Of a stretch of 36,877 nucleotides of DNA, positions 1 through 6,451 are shown piece by piece (the stretch's first letter is position 1; each line of letters starts with the position of its first letter). Under the pieces are notes generated by a model, which searched no databases, was not told where the DNA came from, and worked only from the letters and a program-made list of their open reading frames with translations. The position numbers and the translations under genes are program-made. The DNA is taken from positions 1-36,877 of IMG/VR virus record IMGVR_UViG_3300050821_008212; one strand, written 5' to 3'. This stretch comes from a virus.

Positions 1-81
1 GTGCAGGTCCAGATAAGCCAACATAAAGATAAGGCCAACAGTAATTGGAACCAGCATAAGGCCGGCAACAAAACTGATCAT
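1..81 (-). CDS. Small membrane protein, 3' end outside window
   Basis: Starts with ATG at 81, behind an AAAGGTG ribosome-binding site, and runs off the left edge after 27 codons. Nearly all visible residues are hydrophobic (SFVAGLMLVPITVG, then LIFMLAYLDL), so it begins with a transmembrane helix. It is the next gene downstream of the 96-287 membrane protein and likely shares its transcript. Function unknown. Confidence 0.5.
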   Translation of the reverse strand, partial: MISFVAGLMLVPITVGLIFMLAYLDLH

Positions 82-95
82 CACGTCACCTTTCC

Positions 96-287
96 CTATA
101 GGCCGTGAACGCTTGCGATCCAGAGCCCATAACACATCCCAAGGACAAAAGTAGCCCCTCCCCAAATGCCTAGCGGCCACAATTTCTCAGGTGGCGGCGA
201 GACGGCCATCAACAAAAAACAGATAACCGCCCACGTGACGGAAAAAATCAGAAATTGCGCGCAATAAAAATCAGCATTAGGGCTCAT
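96..287 (-). CDS. Small two-helix membrane protein
   Basis: 63 codons with two hydrophobic stretches (about residues 12-30, FLIFSVTWAVICFLLMAV, and 40-58, containing GGATFVLGMCYG) separated by a short charged/proline loop, as in a small inner-membrane hairpin protein. The ATG overlaps the TGA of the zinc-ribbon gene upstream (ATGA), so translation is probably coupled. It ends in TAG. I do not recognise the family. A holin-like role is possible from size and topology, but there is no endolysin nearby to support it. Confidence 0.6.
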   Translation of the reverse strand: MSPNADFYCAQFLIFSVTWAVICFLLMAVSPPPEKLWPLGIWGGATFVLGMCYGLWIASVHGL

Positions 288-484
288 CCCGCCCCCCTTC
301 CTTTAACCTCGTGCACCACGTCTCGTTCTCGCTCTCGTTCTGCCCTCTTCACGCGAGCCTCGCCACATTTGGAGCAGGCGTGTCCATAACTCTCGTTCCG
401 TGGTCCGCGCAGCGTTCCGGTCGCTGATTTCCCGCAGACGATACAACGGCCGAGAGTGTCAAACCATCTTACTTGATCAGCCAT
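284..484 (-). CDS. Small zinc-ribbon protein
   Basis: 66 residues with two CxxC knuckles (CIVC near residue 14 and CSKC near residue 37), a classical zinc-ribbon spacing, followed by a very basic/acidic helix (RVKRAERERERD). Such proteins usually bind nucleic acid or a protein partner; nothing here fixes the target. It lies between two membrane-protein genes and the 494-748 gene in one leftward unit. Confidence 0.6.
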   Translation of the reverse strand: MADQVRWFDTLGRCIVCGKSATGTLRGPRNESYGHACSKCGEARVKRAERERERDVVHEVKGRGAG

Positions 485-493
485 TAAACTCGC

Positions 494-748
494 TCACTCC
501 GCCACCCCTTGCCTTTGGACCTCGTGCACCGCTTCCTCCAGCGCCTTGACGATGGCTTCCTTGAGATAGGCGCGGGCTTCGTGAAGATCGGCAATCTTCG
601 ACCCAGAAGGGCTGCTTGCTGCAACATTGGCAACGGCCAAGGCGAACATACACCCTTCTGTTTTGATGATGCGCTCGGCAGTTTCCGCGAAATTCATCCC
701 GTCACCACGCTGTAAGACCTGCTGTAAGACTTGATCAAAAAATATCAT
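494..748 (-). CDS. Hypothetical helical protein
   Basis: 84 residues. The ATG at 748 follows a strong GAGGGG site seven bases upstream, which decides the start. The N-terminus contains a small tandem duplication (QVLQQVLQ, encoded by a repeated GGTCTTACAGC-type unit). The remainder is predicted amphipathic helix rich in Ala and Glu. It is the first gene after the promoter candidate at 905-933. Family not recognised. Confidence 0.55.
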   Translation of the reverse strand: MIFFDQVLQQVLQRGDGMNFAETAERIIKTEGCMFALAVANVAASSPSGSKIADLHEARAYLKEAIVKALEEAVHEVQRQGVAE

Positions 749-904
749 CGTTTCCCCTCTATGAGGTAGCGGACACTGTTTCCGAAACTTTGGAGGCTCA
801 TGTTGCCTCTGGATGCCCCTTCCCGTCTCACGCCGCCTTGCTTAATTCTCACGATGTCTCACAATTTCTCTTATTGTCGCATTCCGGAGTAAGATAAAAA
901 GTAA

Positions 905-933
905 GATTTACGATATTGCTAAGCTTTAGTCAA
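905..933 (-). promoter_or_regulatory. Candidate sigma70-type promoter, leftward
   Basis: On the minus strand TTGACT (928-933) is followed by a 17-base spacer and TAAATC (905-910). The -35 matches consensus at five of six bases; the -10 is weak. It lies in the 749-954 gap, the longest non-coding stretch of the left end, where I see no gene. A short direct repeat (ATCTTAC twice) sits just downstream and could bind a regulator. It would drive the genes from 748 leftward. Confidence 0.4.
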
Positions 934-954
934 AAACTCGTCTCTCCCCTATGT

Positions 955-1128
955 TCACGATACTCCCCTTTCGATCAGGCTATGAAGCGCCTTGGCCGAA
1001 ACGAGCCGGACGGCTCCCACCTTGACTGTTTTCAGCTTCCCGGATGCTATCCACCTGTACAACGTCGCGCGAGAAATCCCGATGCTTTTTGCCGCATCAT
1101 CGACCCGGTAGGCGAGCTTCTCGTTCAT
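955..1128 (-). CDS. Excisionase/MerR-type helix-turn-helix protein
   Basis: 57 residues starting MNEKLAYRVDDAAKSIGISR, then a recognition region ATLYRWIASGKLKTVKVG and VRLVSAKAL. This is the pattern of the short HTH_17/excisionase DNA-binding fold (HTH, then a wing). Phage proteins of this size act as excisionases or small repressors; no integrase is visible to choose between them. The ATG immediately follows the TAA stop of the 1129-1449 gene, in the same frame. Confidence 0.75.
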   Translation of the reverse strand: MNEKLAYRVDDAAKSIGISRATLYRWIASGKLKTVKVGAVRLVSAKALHSLIERGVS

Positions 1129-1449
1129 TTAACGAGACTCCGGGGTTTTAGTGAGGTCGCCAGTGGTAGACATGGCTTTCCAGACCTGACCCCATGGCGT
1201 TGGCAATCCTTTTGCCTTGTCGGATTCTCGTCTCTCCTTCGCAGCAACGTGCATTTCCTCCGTCGCCTCGATCGGATTAACACGCGCGATACCGCGAAGG
1301 GCGTCGAAGGCGGCGGTCATGATCACGATCCAATTGTCCCGCGTGAATAGCAACTCCTTCGGATTTTCATCGGCGTAAATGACCTTCCCGGCGAGTGCCA
1401 GGTCTGCCATCGCCTCGATGCACTTTGCGCGGTATTCGTCGCGGGTCAT
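1129..1449 (-). CDS. Hypothetical protein with MTRDE start
   Basis: 106 residues from ATG at 1449 (longer versions to 1491 would overlap the preceding small gene). It begins MTRDEYRAKC, the same first five codons as the two genes upstream. The body includes two helices (IEAMADLALAGKV, ALRGIARVNPIEA). It ends in TAA, which abuts the ATG of the HTH gene in frame. No family recognised. Confidence 0.6.
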   Translation of the reverse strand: MTRDEYRAKCIEAMADLALAGKVIYADENPKELLFTRDNWIVIMTAAFDALRGIARVNPIEATEEMHVAAKERRESDKAKGLPTPWGQVWKAMSTTGDLTKTPESR

Positions 1450-1544
1450 TGTGCCAGCCATAGGCCTATCGCCATTCCAATCAGCGCGCATCCTGTGAGG
1501 ACCATGCTTGCGGCAAGTAACTGGCGGTGTTCGTCGCGGGTCAT
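1446..1544 (-). CDS. 32-residue membrane peptide with MTRDE start
   Basis: A complete short ORF beginning MTRDEHRQLLAAS, followed by one hydrophobic segment (MVLTGCALIGMAIGLWLA). Both ends overlap neighbours by ATGA, so it sits neatly in the operon. Its first 15 bases are identical to those of the genes on both sides. Probably a single-pass membrane peptide; function unknown. Confidence 0.5.
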   Translation of the reverse strand: MTRDEHRQLLAASMVLTGCALIGMAIGLWLAQ

Positions 1545-1705
1545 GGTCGCGACCTCATTACTAGCCAGATCATTAGAATCATCCCCAACACGATTGGCGT
1601 CGCGCCAAGTAGGAATGCCTTGGCAAACGCTGGGCCTAGGCCACCAAGTTGCTCGTCAGTAAGATGTGTCGCCGCCCAATCATATAGCTGTTCGTCGCGG
1701 GTCAT
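1541..1705 (-). CDS. 54-residue membrane protein with MTRDE start
   Basis: Begins MTRDEQLYDWAATHLTD and has a C-terminal transmembrane helix (FLLGATPIVLGMILMIWLV) ending in a basic tail (RSRP). It overlaps the 1702-2199 gene at its start and the next MTRDE gene at its end by ATGA, with GGAGGCGCC just upstream as ribosome-binding site. First of three consecutive genes sharing the same start cassette. Confidence 0.55.
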   Translation of the reverse strand: MTRDEQLYDWAATHLTDEQLGGLGPAFAKAFLLGATPIVLGMILMIWLVMRSRP

Positions 1706-2199
1706 GGCGCCTCCTGGTTACGTAGAAGAGCCATGAGAGTTTCCTTAATAGGAAGGCTTTTAGAAGATCCACCCAACACCTGAACTGCTTGAACAGCGCG
1801 ATCTGAAACAAGCGATTTCATGGTCAGGAAAATTGACATTTCGGCCGTGGCTCTTAATTGCATTGTTGTTGACAAGAGGGCATGATTTATGGTATTCAAC
1901 TCTTTGGCCGCACGTCCTGCCTTGTTTCTTAGATATTTTCTATGTGCGGCTGTTGCCGCCACCTTTTCGTCATCTGTCAATCGCTTTAGACCAACTTTGC
2001 GTACAACCCCGAAGACAAGCCCTTCTTCTCGCAGCGCGATGCGCCGGGCCGTTTGTAGCGCGCCGCGCGCCGAAGCGATTGGCTTGCCGATAGCCTTAGA
2101 CAGATTGGAATATTCCAGAAGCTCGCCGTCGCCAGCTTTCAATAGGAACTGACTGAGCAACCTGGCATCTTCACTCATTTCAAATGTTAGTTTAGGCAT
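1702..2199 (-). CDS. Hypothetical phage protein, helical
   Basis: 165 residues starting MPKLTFEMSEDARLLSQ behind AGGAAATCACA. The first 60 residues (YSNLSKAIGKPI, ARGALQTARRIALREEG) resemble a helix-turn-helix with a wing-like GVVRKVG. The C-terminal half is a long helical region (NTINHALLSTTMQLRATAEM). A DNA-binding role is a reasonable guess, not shown. It is preceded by a 360-base pentanucleotide-repeat leader, and its first codons (ATGCCTAAA) match those of the other gene with such a leader. Confidence 0.6.
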   Translation of the reverse strand: MPKLTFEMSEDARLLSQFLLKAGDGELLEYSNLSKAIGKPIASARGALQTARRIALREEGLVFGVVRKVGLKRLTDDEKVAATAAHRKYLRNKAGRAAKELNTINHALLSTTMQLRATAEMSIFLTMKSLVSDRAVQAVQVLGGSSKSLPIKETLMALLRNQEAP

Positions 2200-2202
2200 T
2201 GT

Positions 2203-2560
2203 GATTTCCTAGCGTTGTGATGCGATGCACAGTGCGGCGGGGCAACGCGATGCGCTGCATCGTAGTGACACGATAACTTATCCTAGCGTTGTGTTGAGTC
2301 GCAGAGAGGCGCGTGGAGCATCGGCGTTGCGTTGTGTAGTGTGGTATTGCGACGTGCTGCGGAGCGCAGTGGAGCGTTGCGGGGTGCAGCGAGATCGTTG
2401 CGTTGCGGAGCAGTACGATGCGGAGCGACGCATTGCAGTGCGGCATAGTGCGCTGCGTGGCGATGCGACGCGAAGCGAAGCGGCGCGGTACGTTGCATAG
2501 CGTGGTGCAGCAGCGAGGCGCTGAGCGTAGCGCGACGTCGAGATGCGCTGCGGCGGCATT
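2203..2560 (-). repeat. Degenerate pentanucleotide repeat leader, copy 1
   Basis: On the minus strand the stretch is a decayed (CAACG)n array, with runs such as CAACGCAACG and CGCTCCGCAT. The plus strand is G-rich (G roughly three times C in the middle). It separates the 2563-3135 gene from the 1702-2199 gene. Every frame is open because stop codons are rare in this repeat; the predicted peptides are Arg/Thr/Ala/His-rich low complexity and I do not call them genes. A matching stretch lies at 3136-3362. The transcript would be C-rich, G-poor and probably unstructured, as Rho loading sites are. Confidence 0.75.
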
Positions 2561-2562
2561 CA

Positions 2563-3135
2563 TTATATATCCTCATATGTGCATCTAATAACTTCAAACC
2601 TTCCGTTTAATCCGCCATTCTCAGGACGGAATCTCCCAATCCCGATAAACCTTCCAGCCTCTTTGAGATGGCGTTCAAAAACACTTTTTGTAATCGTATC
2701 ATCCAATATTGCAAACCTTGCCGTGCCTTCCCAATGCGGCACTTGGGGGAATGTGCGATTGACACGCTTCCCCGAGCCTCGAACGCCATCGGAATTGGCA
2801 GAAATCGTGATGCCTGGCACGTCGGCCTTTTTCCAGCCGATCGCAACGTCTGCCTCGCATATAACCCCGCCCTTGAAATGCTTCGTGTAGGTCGCCTTGC
2901 CTTTGCCTGGTATCTGATCACCAAGGCGTTTGGCCACGGCGTCCAGGGCCTGCTTAAAGCCCATGGCTGGAATAACAATCTCGTCATTATCCCCAACCGT
3001 GCATTTTTCCCGCCACGTGCGAGCCTCGTGAGCGTCGTGACTTTCCTTGCCATCATGCAACCTTGGTGTATCATGTTTACGAGATTGCGAATATGGGGCC
3101 GTGCTCTTTAGTTTGACGGTTACGATTTTAGGCAT
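2563..3135 (-). CDS. Conserved-looking phage protein of unknown function
   Basis: 190 residues starting MPKIVTVKLKSTAPYSQS. Distinctive segments are ARTWREKC, IVIPAMGFKQALDAVAKRL, PGKGKATYTKHF, and a Gly-rich C-terminus FIGIGRFRPENGGLNGRF. The segments look like a conserved phage family adjoining recombination genes, but I cannot name it. It stops at TAA. The gene is bracketed by the two pentanucleotide-repeat stretches, the upstream one forming its leader. Confidence 0.65.
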   Translation of the reverse strand: MPKIVTVKLKSTAPYSQSRKHDTPRLHDGKESHDAHEARTWREKCTVGDNDEIVIPAMGFKQALDAVAKRLGDQIPGKGKATYTKHFKGGVICEADVAIGWKKADVPGITISANSDGVRGSGKRVNRTFPQVPHWEGTARFAILDDTITKSVFERHLKEAGRFIGIGRFRPENGGLNGRFEVIRCTYEDI

Positions 3136-3362
3136 TTGTTACCTTTGCGTTGCGTCGAGTGGAGGTGCGCGGCCATGCATCGTGTCGAGTGGTATTGCGT
3201 TGCGTCGCGGAAAGATGCGGAGCGTAGCAGCGTGTAGCGATGCGGTGGGAAGCGTTGCGTTGCGGGGATGAGCGGGGAGAAGCGAAGCGCAGTACTGCGA
3301 TGCAGTGCGTTGCGGGGCCCTGTGACGCGGAGCGCAGCGTTGCGCAGTGTCGTTTCCATTAC
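3136..3362 (-). repeat. Degenerate pentanucleotide repeat leader, copy 2
   Basis: Same character as 2203-2560: on the minus strand repeated CGCAACGC, CGCATCGC and CGCTACAC units, ending CAACGCAAAGGTAACAA directly before the ATG of the 2563-3135 gene. Both copies therefore end at an ATGCCTAAA start. An ORF extends through it only because the repeat lacks stops. Likely an untranslated or regulatory leader; function unproven. Confidence 0.7.
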
Positions 3363-3372
3363 TGTACTGCCC

Positions 3373-3747
3373 CTATTGATAAAGCTGACGCGGCGGAAGA
3401 TGCGGACGCGGCTCACGTTTAGGCTTTTCTGACTTCGGAAATCCGCGGTTTCTGATTGTTGGCTTAGGCCAAGGCACACCAACATTCTTAGCTTCCCGGC
3501 GCTTGGCTTCCGCAAGATAAGCGCTGCCGATCGACGTCGCGGCCTTGTGGCATGGAATGCATAGGCAGCGTGCATTAGCGACGGTTGGCTTTCCGCCCAT
3601 TGAATCCGGAATTTCATGGTGACATTCCCAACGAGCCAATTTGACATCGCAGCGTTTGCCTGTCTCTGGACGAATGCCCTCGCACCGGCCGCCGCAAAAT
3701 TGGAAGCGAGCGAGCATGACTGGCTTGGGGAAATTGTGGCGGGTCAT
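3373..3747 (-). CDS. HNH endonuclease
   Basis: 124 residues. Zinc-binding cysteines (CGGRC, later CLCIPC) surround the nuclease core WECHHEIPDSMGG, followed by VANARCLCIPCHKAAT, the usual HNH pattern (His-His, Asn, His). The tail is basic and proline-rich (KSEKPKREPRPHLPPR), probably DNA binding. It sits in the recombination operon with ATGA overlap to the next gene; it may be a homing-type or packaging-type nuclease. The homing role is inferred from position among non-terminase genes. Confidence 0.85.
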   Translation of the reverse strand: MTRHNFPKPVMLARFQFCGGRCEGIRPETGKRCDVKLARWECHHEIPDSMGGKPTVANARCLCIPCHKAATSIGSAYLAEAKRREAKNVGVPWPKPTIRNRGFPKSEKPKREPRPHLPPRQLYQ

Positions 3748-3986
3748 GTTTTTTCGTCTTTGCTGAATTCGACGAAATTGACCCGCGCGGCCTCCGTGTG
3801 CTGCCTCATAATGCTATCAATGAGGTTGTCCATCCATTCTCCAGCCAAGCGACATTGTTGCTTCGTCTTGGCGTAGCTTGTCCCTCCAATTCCGCTTGCG
3901 CCGAAAGAAAGGATTACGACCGCATCGGCTTCTGCAACCTTAGCTAGACGCTTCGCTTCCGATATCGCAATCTTGCGTAAGGTCAT
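3744..3986 (-). CDS. Hypothetical small protein
   Basis: 80 residues when started at the ATG overlapping the upstream TGA (MTLRKIAISEAKRLAKV); a GTG nine bases earlier is possible. It has an N-terminal Lys/Arg helix, a hydrophobic strand VVILSFGASG and a C-terminal region REGION-like SYAKTKQQCRLAGEWMDNL. The alpha-beta character suggests a soluble protein, but I do not recognise a family. Confidence 0.55.
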   Translation of the reverse strand: MTLRKIAISEAKRLAKVAEADAVVILSFGASGIGGTSYAKTKQQCRLAGEWMDNLIDSIMRQHTEAARVNFVEFSKDEKT

Positions 3987-4198
3987 ACAAGCCACTCGCG
4001 TTCCGCAAGCCAGCGCTCTACTGATATAGTAATATGATCGCCTCTGCGTAATGCCGACTCGTCATCATATTCGATTTTGGATTTCGGCAGCCACCTTGCG
4101 TTATCCTCGTCGCCATCCTCGGAAACTAGAATTGCTTTCTCGGTTTCCGTGTGGTAGATACAGTCTATATCTATGAGTTCGTAGTCCAGGCCGCTCAT
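3983..4198 (-). CDS. Small acidic phage protein
   Basis: 71 residues, rich in Asp and Glu. The core ARWLPKSKIEYDD followed by a C-terminal WLAEREWLV resembles small accessory proteins common in phage early operons (pattern WLPKS-x-IE ... WLA-x-x-x-LV). No catalytic motif. ATGA overlaps on both sides place it firmly in the operon. Confidence 0.6.
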   Translation of the reverse strand: MSGLDYELIDIDCIYHTETEKAILVSEDGDEDNARWLPKSKIEYDDESALRRGDHITISVERWLAEREWLV

Positions 4199-4476
4199 GT
4201 GGCCCTCTCAGAAATTGGTGGCCAATTGCTGGTTTCCTCCGGAGAGGCAGCCCTGATTAGCGCATCGCTAATCGGGAGGTGTTCGCGAACAAAGCTTATG
4301 TGAATTGCCAATAATGGCTCACGTATTACCGGGTTATGCCCGGCGATCCACTTGGAGAGGACGTCGGCTAGCGCTGCGCCGATTACTTCCGAGCGATGAC
4401 CGGCCAGGACACGCGAAAGTTCCTCTGTGAGAGCCATAGATTCCGTAGCTGATTTTCGCGCGCGATCTTTGCTCAT
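4195..4476 (-). CDS. Hypothetical protein, helical
   Basis: 93 residues with a mid-section HRSEVIGAALADVLSKWIAGH followed by REPLLAIHISFVREHLP. This looks like a helical domain seen in many phage early regions (aALAdl...WlAGH), function unknown. N-terminus basic. Overlaps both neighbours by ATGA. Confidence 0.55.
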   Translation of the reverse strand: MSKDRARKSATESMALTEELSRVLAGHRSEVIGAALADVLSKWIAGHNPVIREPLLAIHISFVREHLPISDALIRAASPEETSNWPPISERAT

Positions 4477-4949
4477 GCCGCCTCCGACTTTATGTGTGGC
4501 CAGCGCTGCCGACTCCTAATTTTTGATATACATCCTTTTGAAACGCCATATCGGCCCATCAAATATTTCAAGTCTGGAGGAGCGGCGCGGATCGCTCTAA
4601 TGTCGTCGGCCGTGAGCGCGGTCTTTCCACTTTTCTCTCCATAGATAATTGTCCCGTGATTGTACCTATCATCTGAATTTTCTTTTGGCGTCGCCCATCT
4701 TAGATGATCCGGATTGATACAGGAAGGATGTCCGCATGAATGTGCCGCATGATATTCATCGTTTGGTGGCGCCCCGTGCGCCAGAATGCACGCCCACCTG
4801 TGCGCATGCATTTGGACGCTAGCAAGAACAGCAAGGCCATAGCCAGATGGCCTAAGCTTAAATGGCCACAAAATGCATTTATCAGTGTGATCACGTAAAT
4901 GCGCGCGTAGAAATGCCTCGCTGGATCCTTTTGGCGCAGTCTTCTTCAT
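4473..4949 (-). CDS. HNH endonuclease with C-terminal helix-turn-helix
   Basis: 158 residues. The HNH_3-type core reads MHAHRWACILAHG, then AAHSCGHPSCINPDHL with zinc ligands and catalytic His/Asn, then WATPKENSDD. The C-terminal part (LTADDIRAIRA ... LMGRYGVSKGCISKIRSRQRW) is a helix-turn-helix, the usual DNA-recognition module of homing HNH enzymes. Lies directly upstream of NinB in the leftward operon. Confidence 0.85.
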   Translation of the reverse strand: MKKTAPKGSSEAFLRAHLRDHTDKCILWPFKLRPSGYGLAVLASVQMHAHRWACILAHGAPPNDEYHAAHSCGHPSCINPDHLRWATPKENSDDRYNHGTIIYGEKSGKTALTADDIRAIRAAPPDLKYLMGRYGVSKGCISKIRSRQRWPHIKSEAA

Positions 4950-5338
4950 ATCACCTCGCGCATTTCCTTAAAGGTTACGCCACGTTCGGCGGCGAATGCA
5001 TCGATAAGATCAAGCAAATTTCCAATTTCCTCTTTGCTCATATCCGACGTGTGCATCCCAAGCACAACATAAGTACCGGCATCTAGGCCAGGGACAACAT
5101 GCGCTTTGCGTAGGGACGCCGTAAATATATCTTTCCAATCAGTTGATGTAAGTTTTTCTCCATACCATACGACTTGACACGCGATTTCAGTTAGCCTGCA
5201 CCACATTAGAGCATTTTGATCCAAACTTCGTTTCGTCTCCTTAAATTCCACGCGGGTCATCGCCGGCGCTTGCCAAGCCCACTTGGCCGCACGCTCCCGG
5301 TCAGACTTATCGCGAATTGTAATTAACGCGCGAGTCAT
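4946..5338 (-). CDS. ninB: NinB-like recombination protein
   Basis: 130 residues, close to the usual 140 of the lambda NinB/Orf family. Recognised by VEFKETKRSLDQNALMWC near residue 30, the hallmark of NinB, followed by W-K-D-I-F and a C-terminal helix. In lambda the homologue binds single-stranded DNA and helps RecA-type recombination (family knowledge). Starts at the ATG overlapping the previous TGA. It works with the YqaJ-like exonuclease and ERF protein encoded upstream. Confidence 0.85.
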   Translation of the reverse strand: MTRALITIRDKSDRERAAKWAWQAPAMTRVEFKETKRSLDQNALMWCRLTEIACQVVWYGEKLTSTDWKDIFTASLRKAHVVPGLDAGTYVVLGMHTSDMSKEEIGNLLDLIDAFAAERGVTFKEMREVI

Positions 5339-5535
5339 TTTGGTGACCCTATCTTTTTGCGCGCATAATAACGAAGAGAGCGCTTGGCTTTTGCTCGTGC
5401 TTCTTCGATGGTAGTTGCGAAAAAGCAAAAGCGAGGCGTTGTTTCGGACGCAATAAGAAATCCTCCATATTCCGCTGGAGAAACGAAAAAGCCGGATTGC
5501 AAATCCTCGGTCCAAGATGGCTGCCATTCACTCAT
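5335..5535 (-). CDS. Divergent DUF551-start protein
   Basis: 66 residues beginning MSEWQPSWTEDLQSG. Its start matches the WQP opening of the four DUF551 proteins just upstream, but the body (GFLIASETTPRFCFFATTIEEARAKAKRSLRYY) differs and lacks the THWMPLPEPP ending. It may be a recombinant that kept the shared start cassette. Function unknown. Confidence 0.6.
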   Translation of the reverse strand: MSEWQPSWTEDLQSGFFVSPAEYGGFLIASETTPRFCFFATTIEEARAKAKRSLRYYARKKIGSPK

Positions 5536-5810
5536 TTTGGTGGCTCCGGAAGCGGCATCCAATGAGTTGGCCTGAAAAAATACTGGCCAATAGGTTGCCA
5601 CCTTTCCAAGATACGCTCTGGCACTTTCCGGAATAGACCATTTCCAGCATCTTCAAGACGCTCACCATCGTGCCATGTCCACCAAATAACACACATCATG
5701 AACGGCATTTCGTCATTTGCTGGCCATGCCATTTGTTCTGTGCCGCGACCATAGCCGAGGATTTTTGTTCCATCCTTCGGCACCGTCTCGATTGGTTGCC
5801 ACCCGCTCAT
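5532..5810 (-). CDS. DUF551 family protein, copy 1
   Basis: 92 residues from MSGWQPIETVPKDGT (start overlapping the upstream stop) to THWMPLPEPPK, the two signature ends of DUF551. The middle has an aromatic-rich stretch CVIWWTWHDGE. The family is small and soluble with unknown role in phages. One of four adjacent complete copies. Confidence 0.8.
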   Translation of the reverse strand: MSGWQPIETVPKDGTKILGYGRGTEQMAWPANDEMPFMMCVIWWTWHDGERLEDAGNGLFRKVPERILERWQPIGQYFFRPTHWMPLPEPPK

Positions 5811-6028
5811 TGCGACCCCCGCGGCGGCTCCGGACTCTTCATCCAATGCGTTATATATTCACACTGCACTCTCTTAATCTCACCATCTAAAACATGATAC
5901 CATATTCCAGCGACGCGCCAGCAATTTGTAATTCTACTGCTAACCCATAAATCAACAAACTCCATCTCATCATCGGCATGAGCACTTATGTTCTTCGGCG
6001 CCGTCTCGATCGGTTGCCAGTCAGTCAT
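5807..6028 (-). CDS. DUF551 family protein, copy 2
   Basis: 73 residues, MTDWQPIETAPKN to THWMKSPEPPRGSQ. The central part (FVDLWVSSRITNCWRVAG) differs from its neighbours, while the ends are conserved. The start overlaps the stop of copy 3 by eight bases. Confidence 0.78.
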   Translation of the reverse strand: MTDWQPIETAPKNISAHADDEMEFVDLWVSSRITNCWRVAGIWYHVLDGEIKRVQCEYITHWMKSPEPPRGSQ

Positions 6029-6242
6029 AATGACCCCCCGCAATTTTTGGCGGTTCCGGAAGCGGCATCCAGTGGGTGATGCCGTCAATAAAGGAGCCAT
6101 AAATTCCAAAAGGACCATTCCATCCACTTAAGCCATGCCAGCTTGTCCACCATCGCGTAATGAAAGGCCCATGAACTTGTCTAGCAATAGCTAAGATTCG
6201 CGTCCCGTCCCTTGGTGCCGTCTCGATTGGTTGCAATTTCAT
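6021..6242 (-). CDS. DUF551 family protein, copy 3
   Basis: 73 residues, MKLQPIETAPRDGTRI to THWMPLPEPPK followed by a short IAGGHYD tail. The middle carries FITRWWTSWHGLSGW, the aromatic centre typical of DUF551. Conserved termini and variable middle suggest duplication followed by diversification. Confidence 0.78.
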   Translation of the reverse strand: MKLQPIETAPRDGTRILAIARQVHGPFITRWWTSWHGLSGWNGPFGIYGSFIDGITHWMPLPEPPKIAGGHYD

Positions 6243-6451
6243 TTTGGTGGCTCCGGGAGCGGCATCCAATGGGTAGCGCGATATTCCGGCGAGAGCCCTA
6301 TCCACCGGTTGGCAGCGGCGGACCAATGGCAATCAGCAAATCGCCTTGATTCGAACCTGTCTGTCTCTGGGTTCCAGTGTTTTGCCCAAATATCTACGTC
6401 TTTCATACTGCCATTTCTCTGCGCCGTCTCAATTGGTTGCCAGCAGTTCAT
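6239..6451 (-). CDS. DUF551 family protein, copy 4
   Basis: 70 residues, MNCWQPIETAQRNGS to THWMPLPEPPK. Central residues FESRRFADCHWSAAANRW. First DUF551 copy after the exonuclease gene, overlapping it by ATGA. Confidence 0.78.
   Translation of the reverse strand: MNCWQPIETAQRNGSMKDVDIWAKHWNPETDRFESRRFADCHWSAAANRWIGLSPEYRATHWMPLPEPPK

Noticed and set aside
2192-2563. Open frames across the pentanucleotide repeats, including a 123-codon ORF starting at a TAATG
   Set aside because: All frames are open on both strands because the repeat lacks stop triplets; the products are low-complexity Arg/Thr/Ala/His and no frame is favoured.
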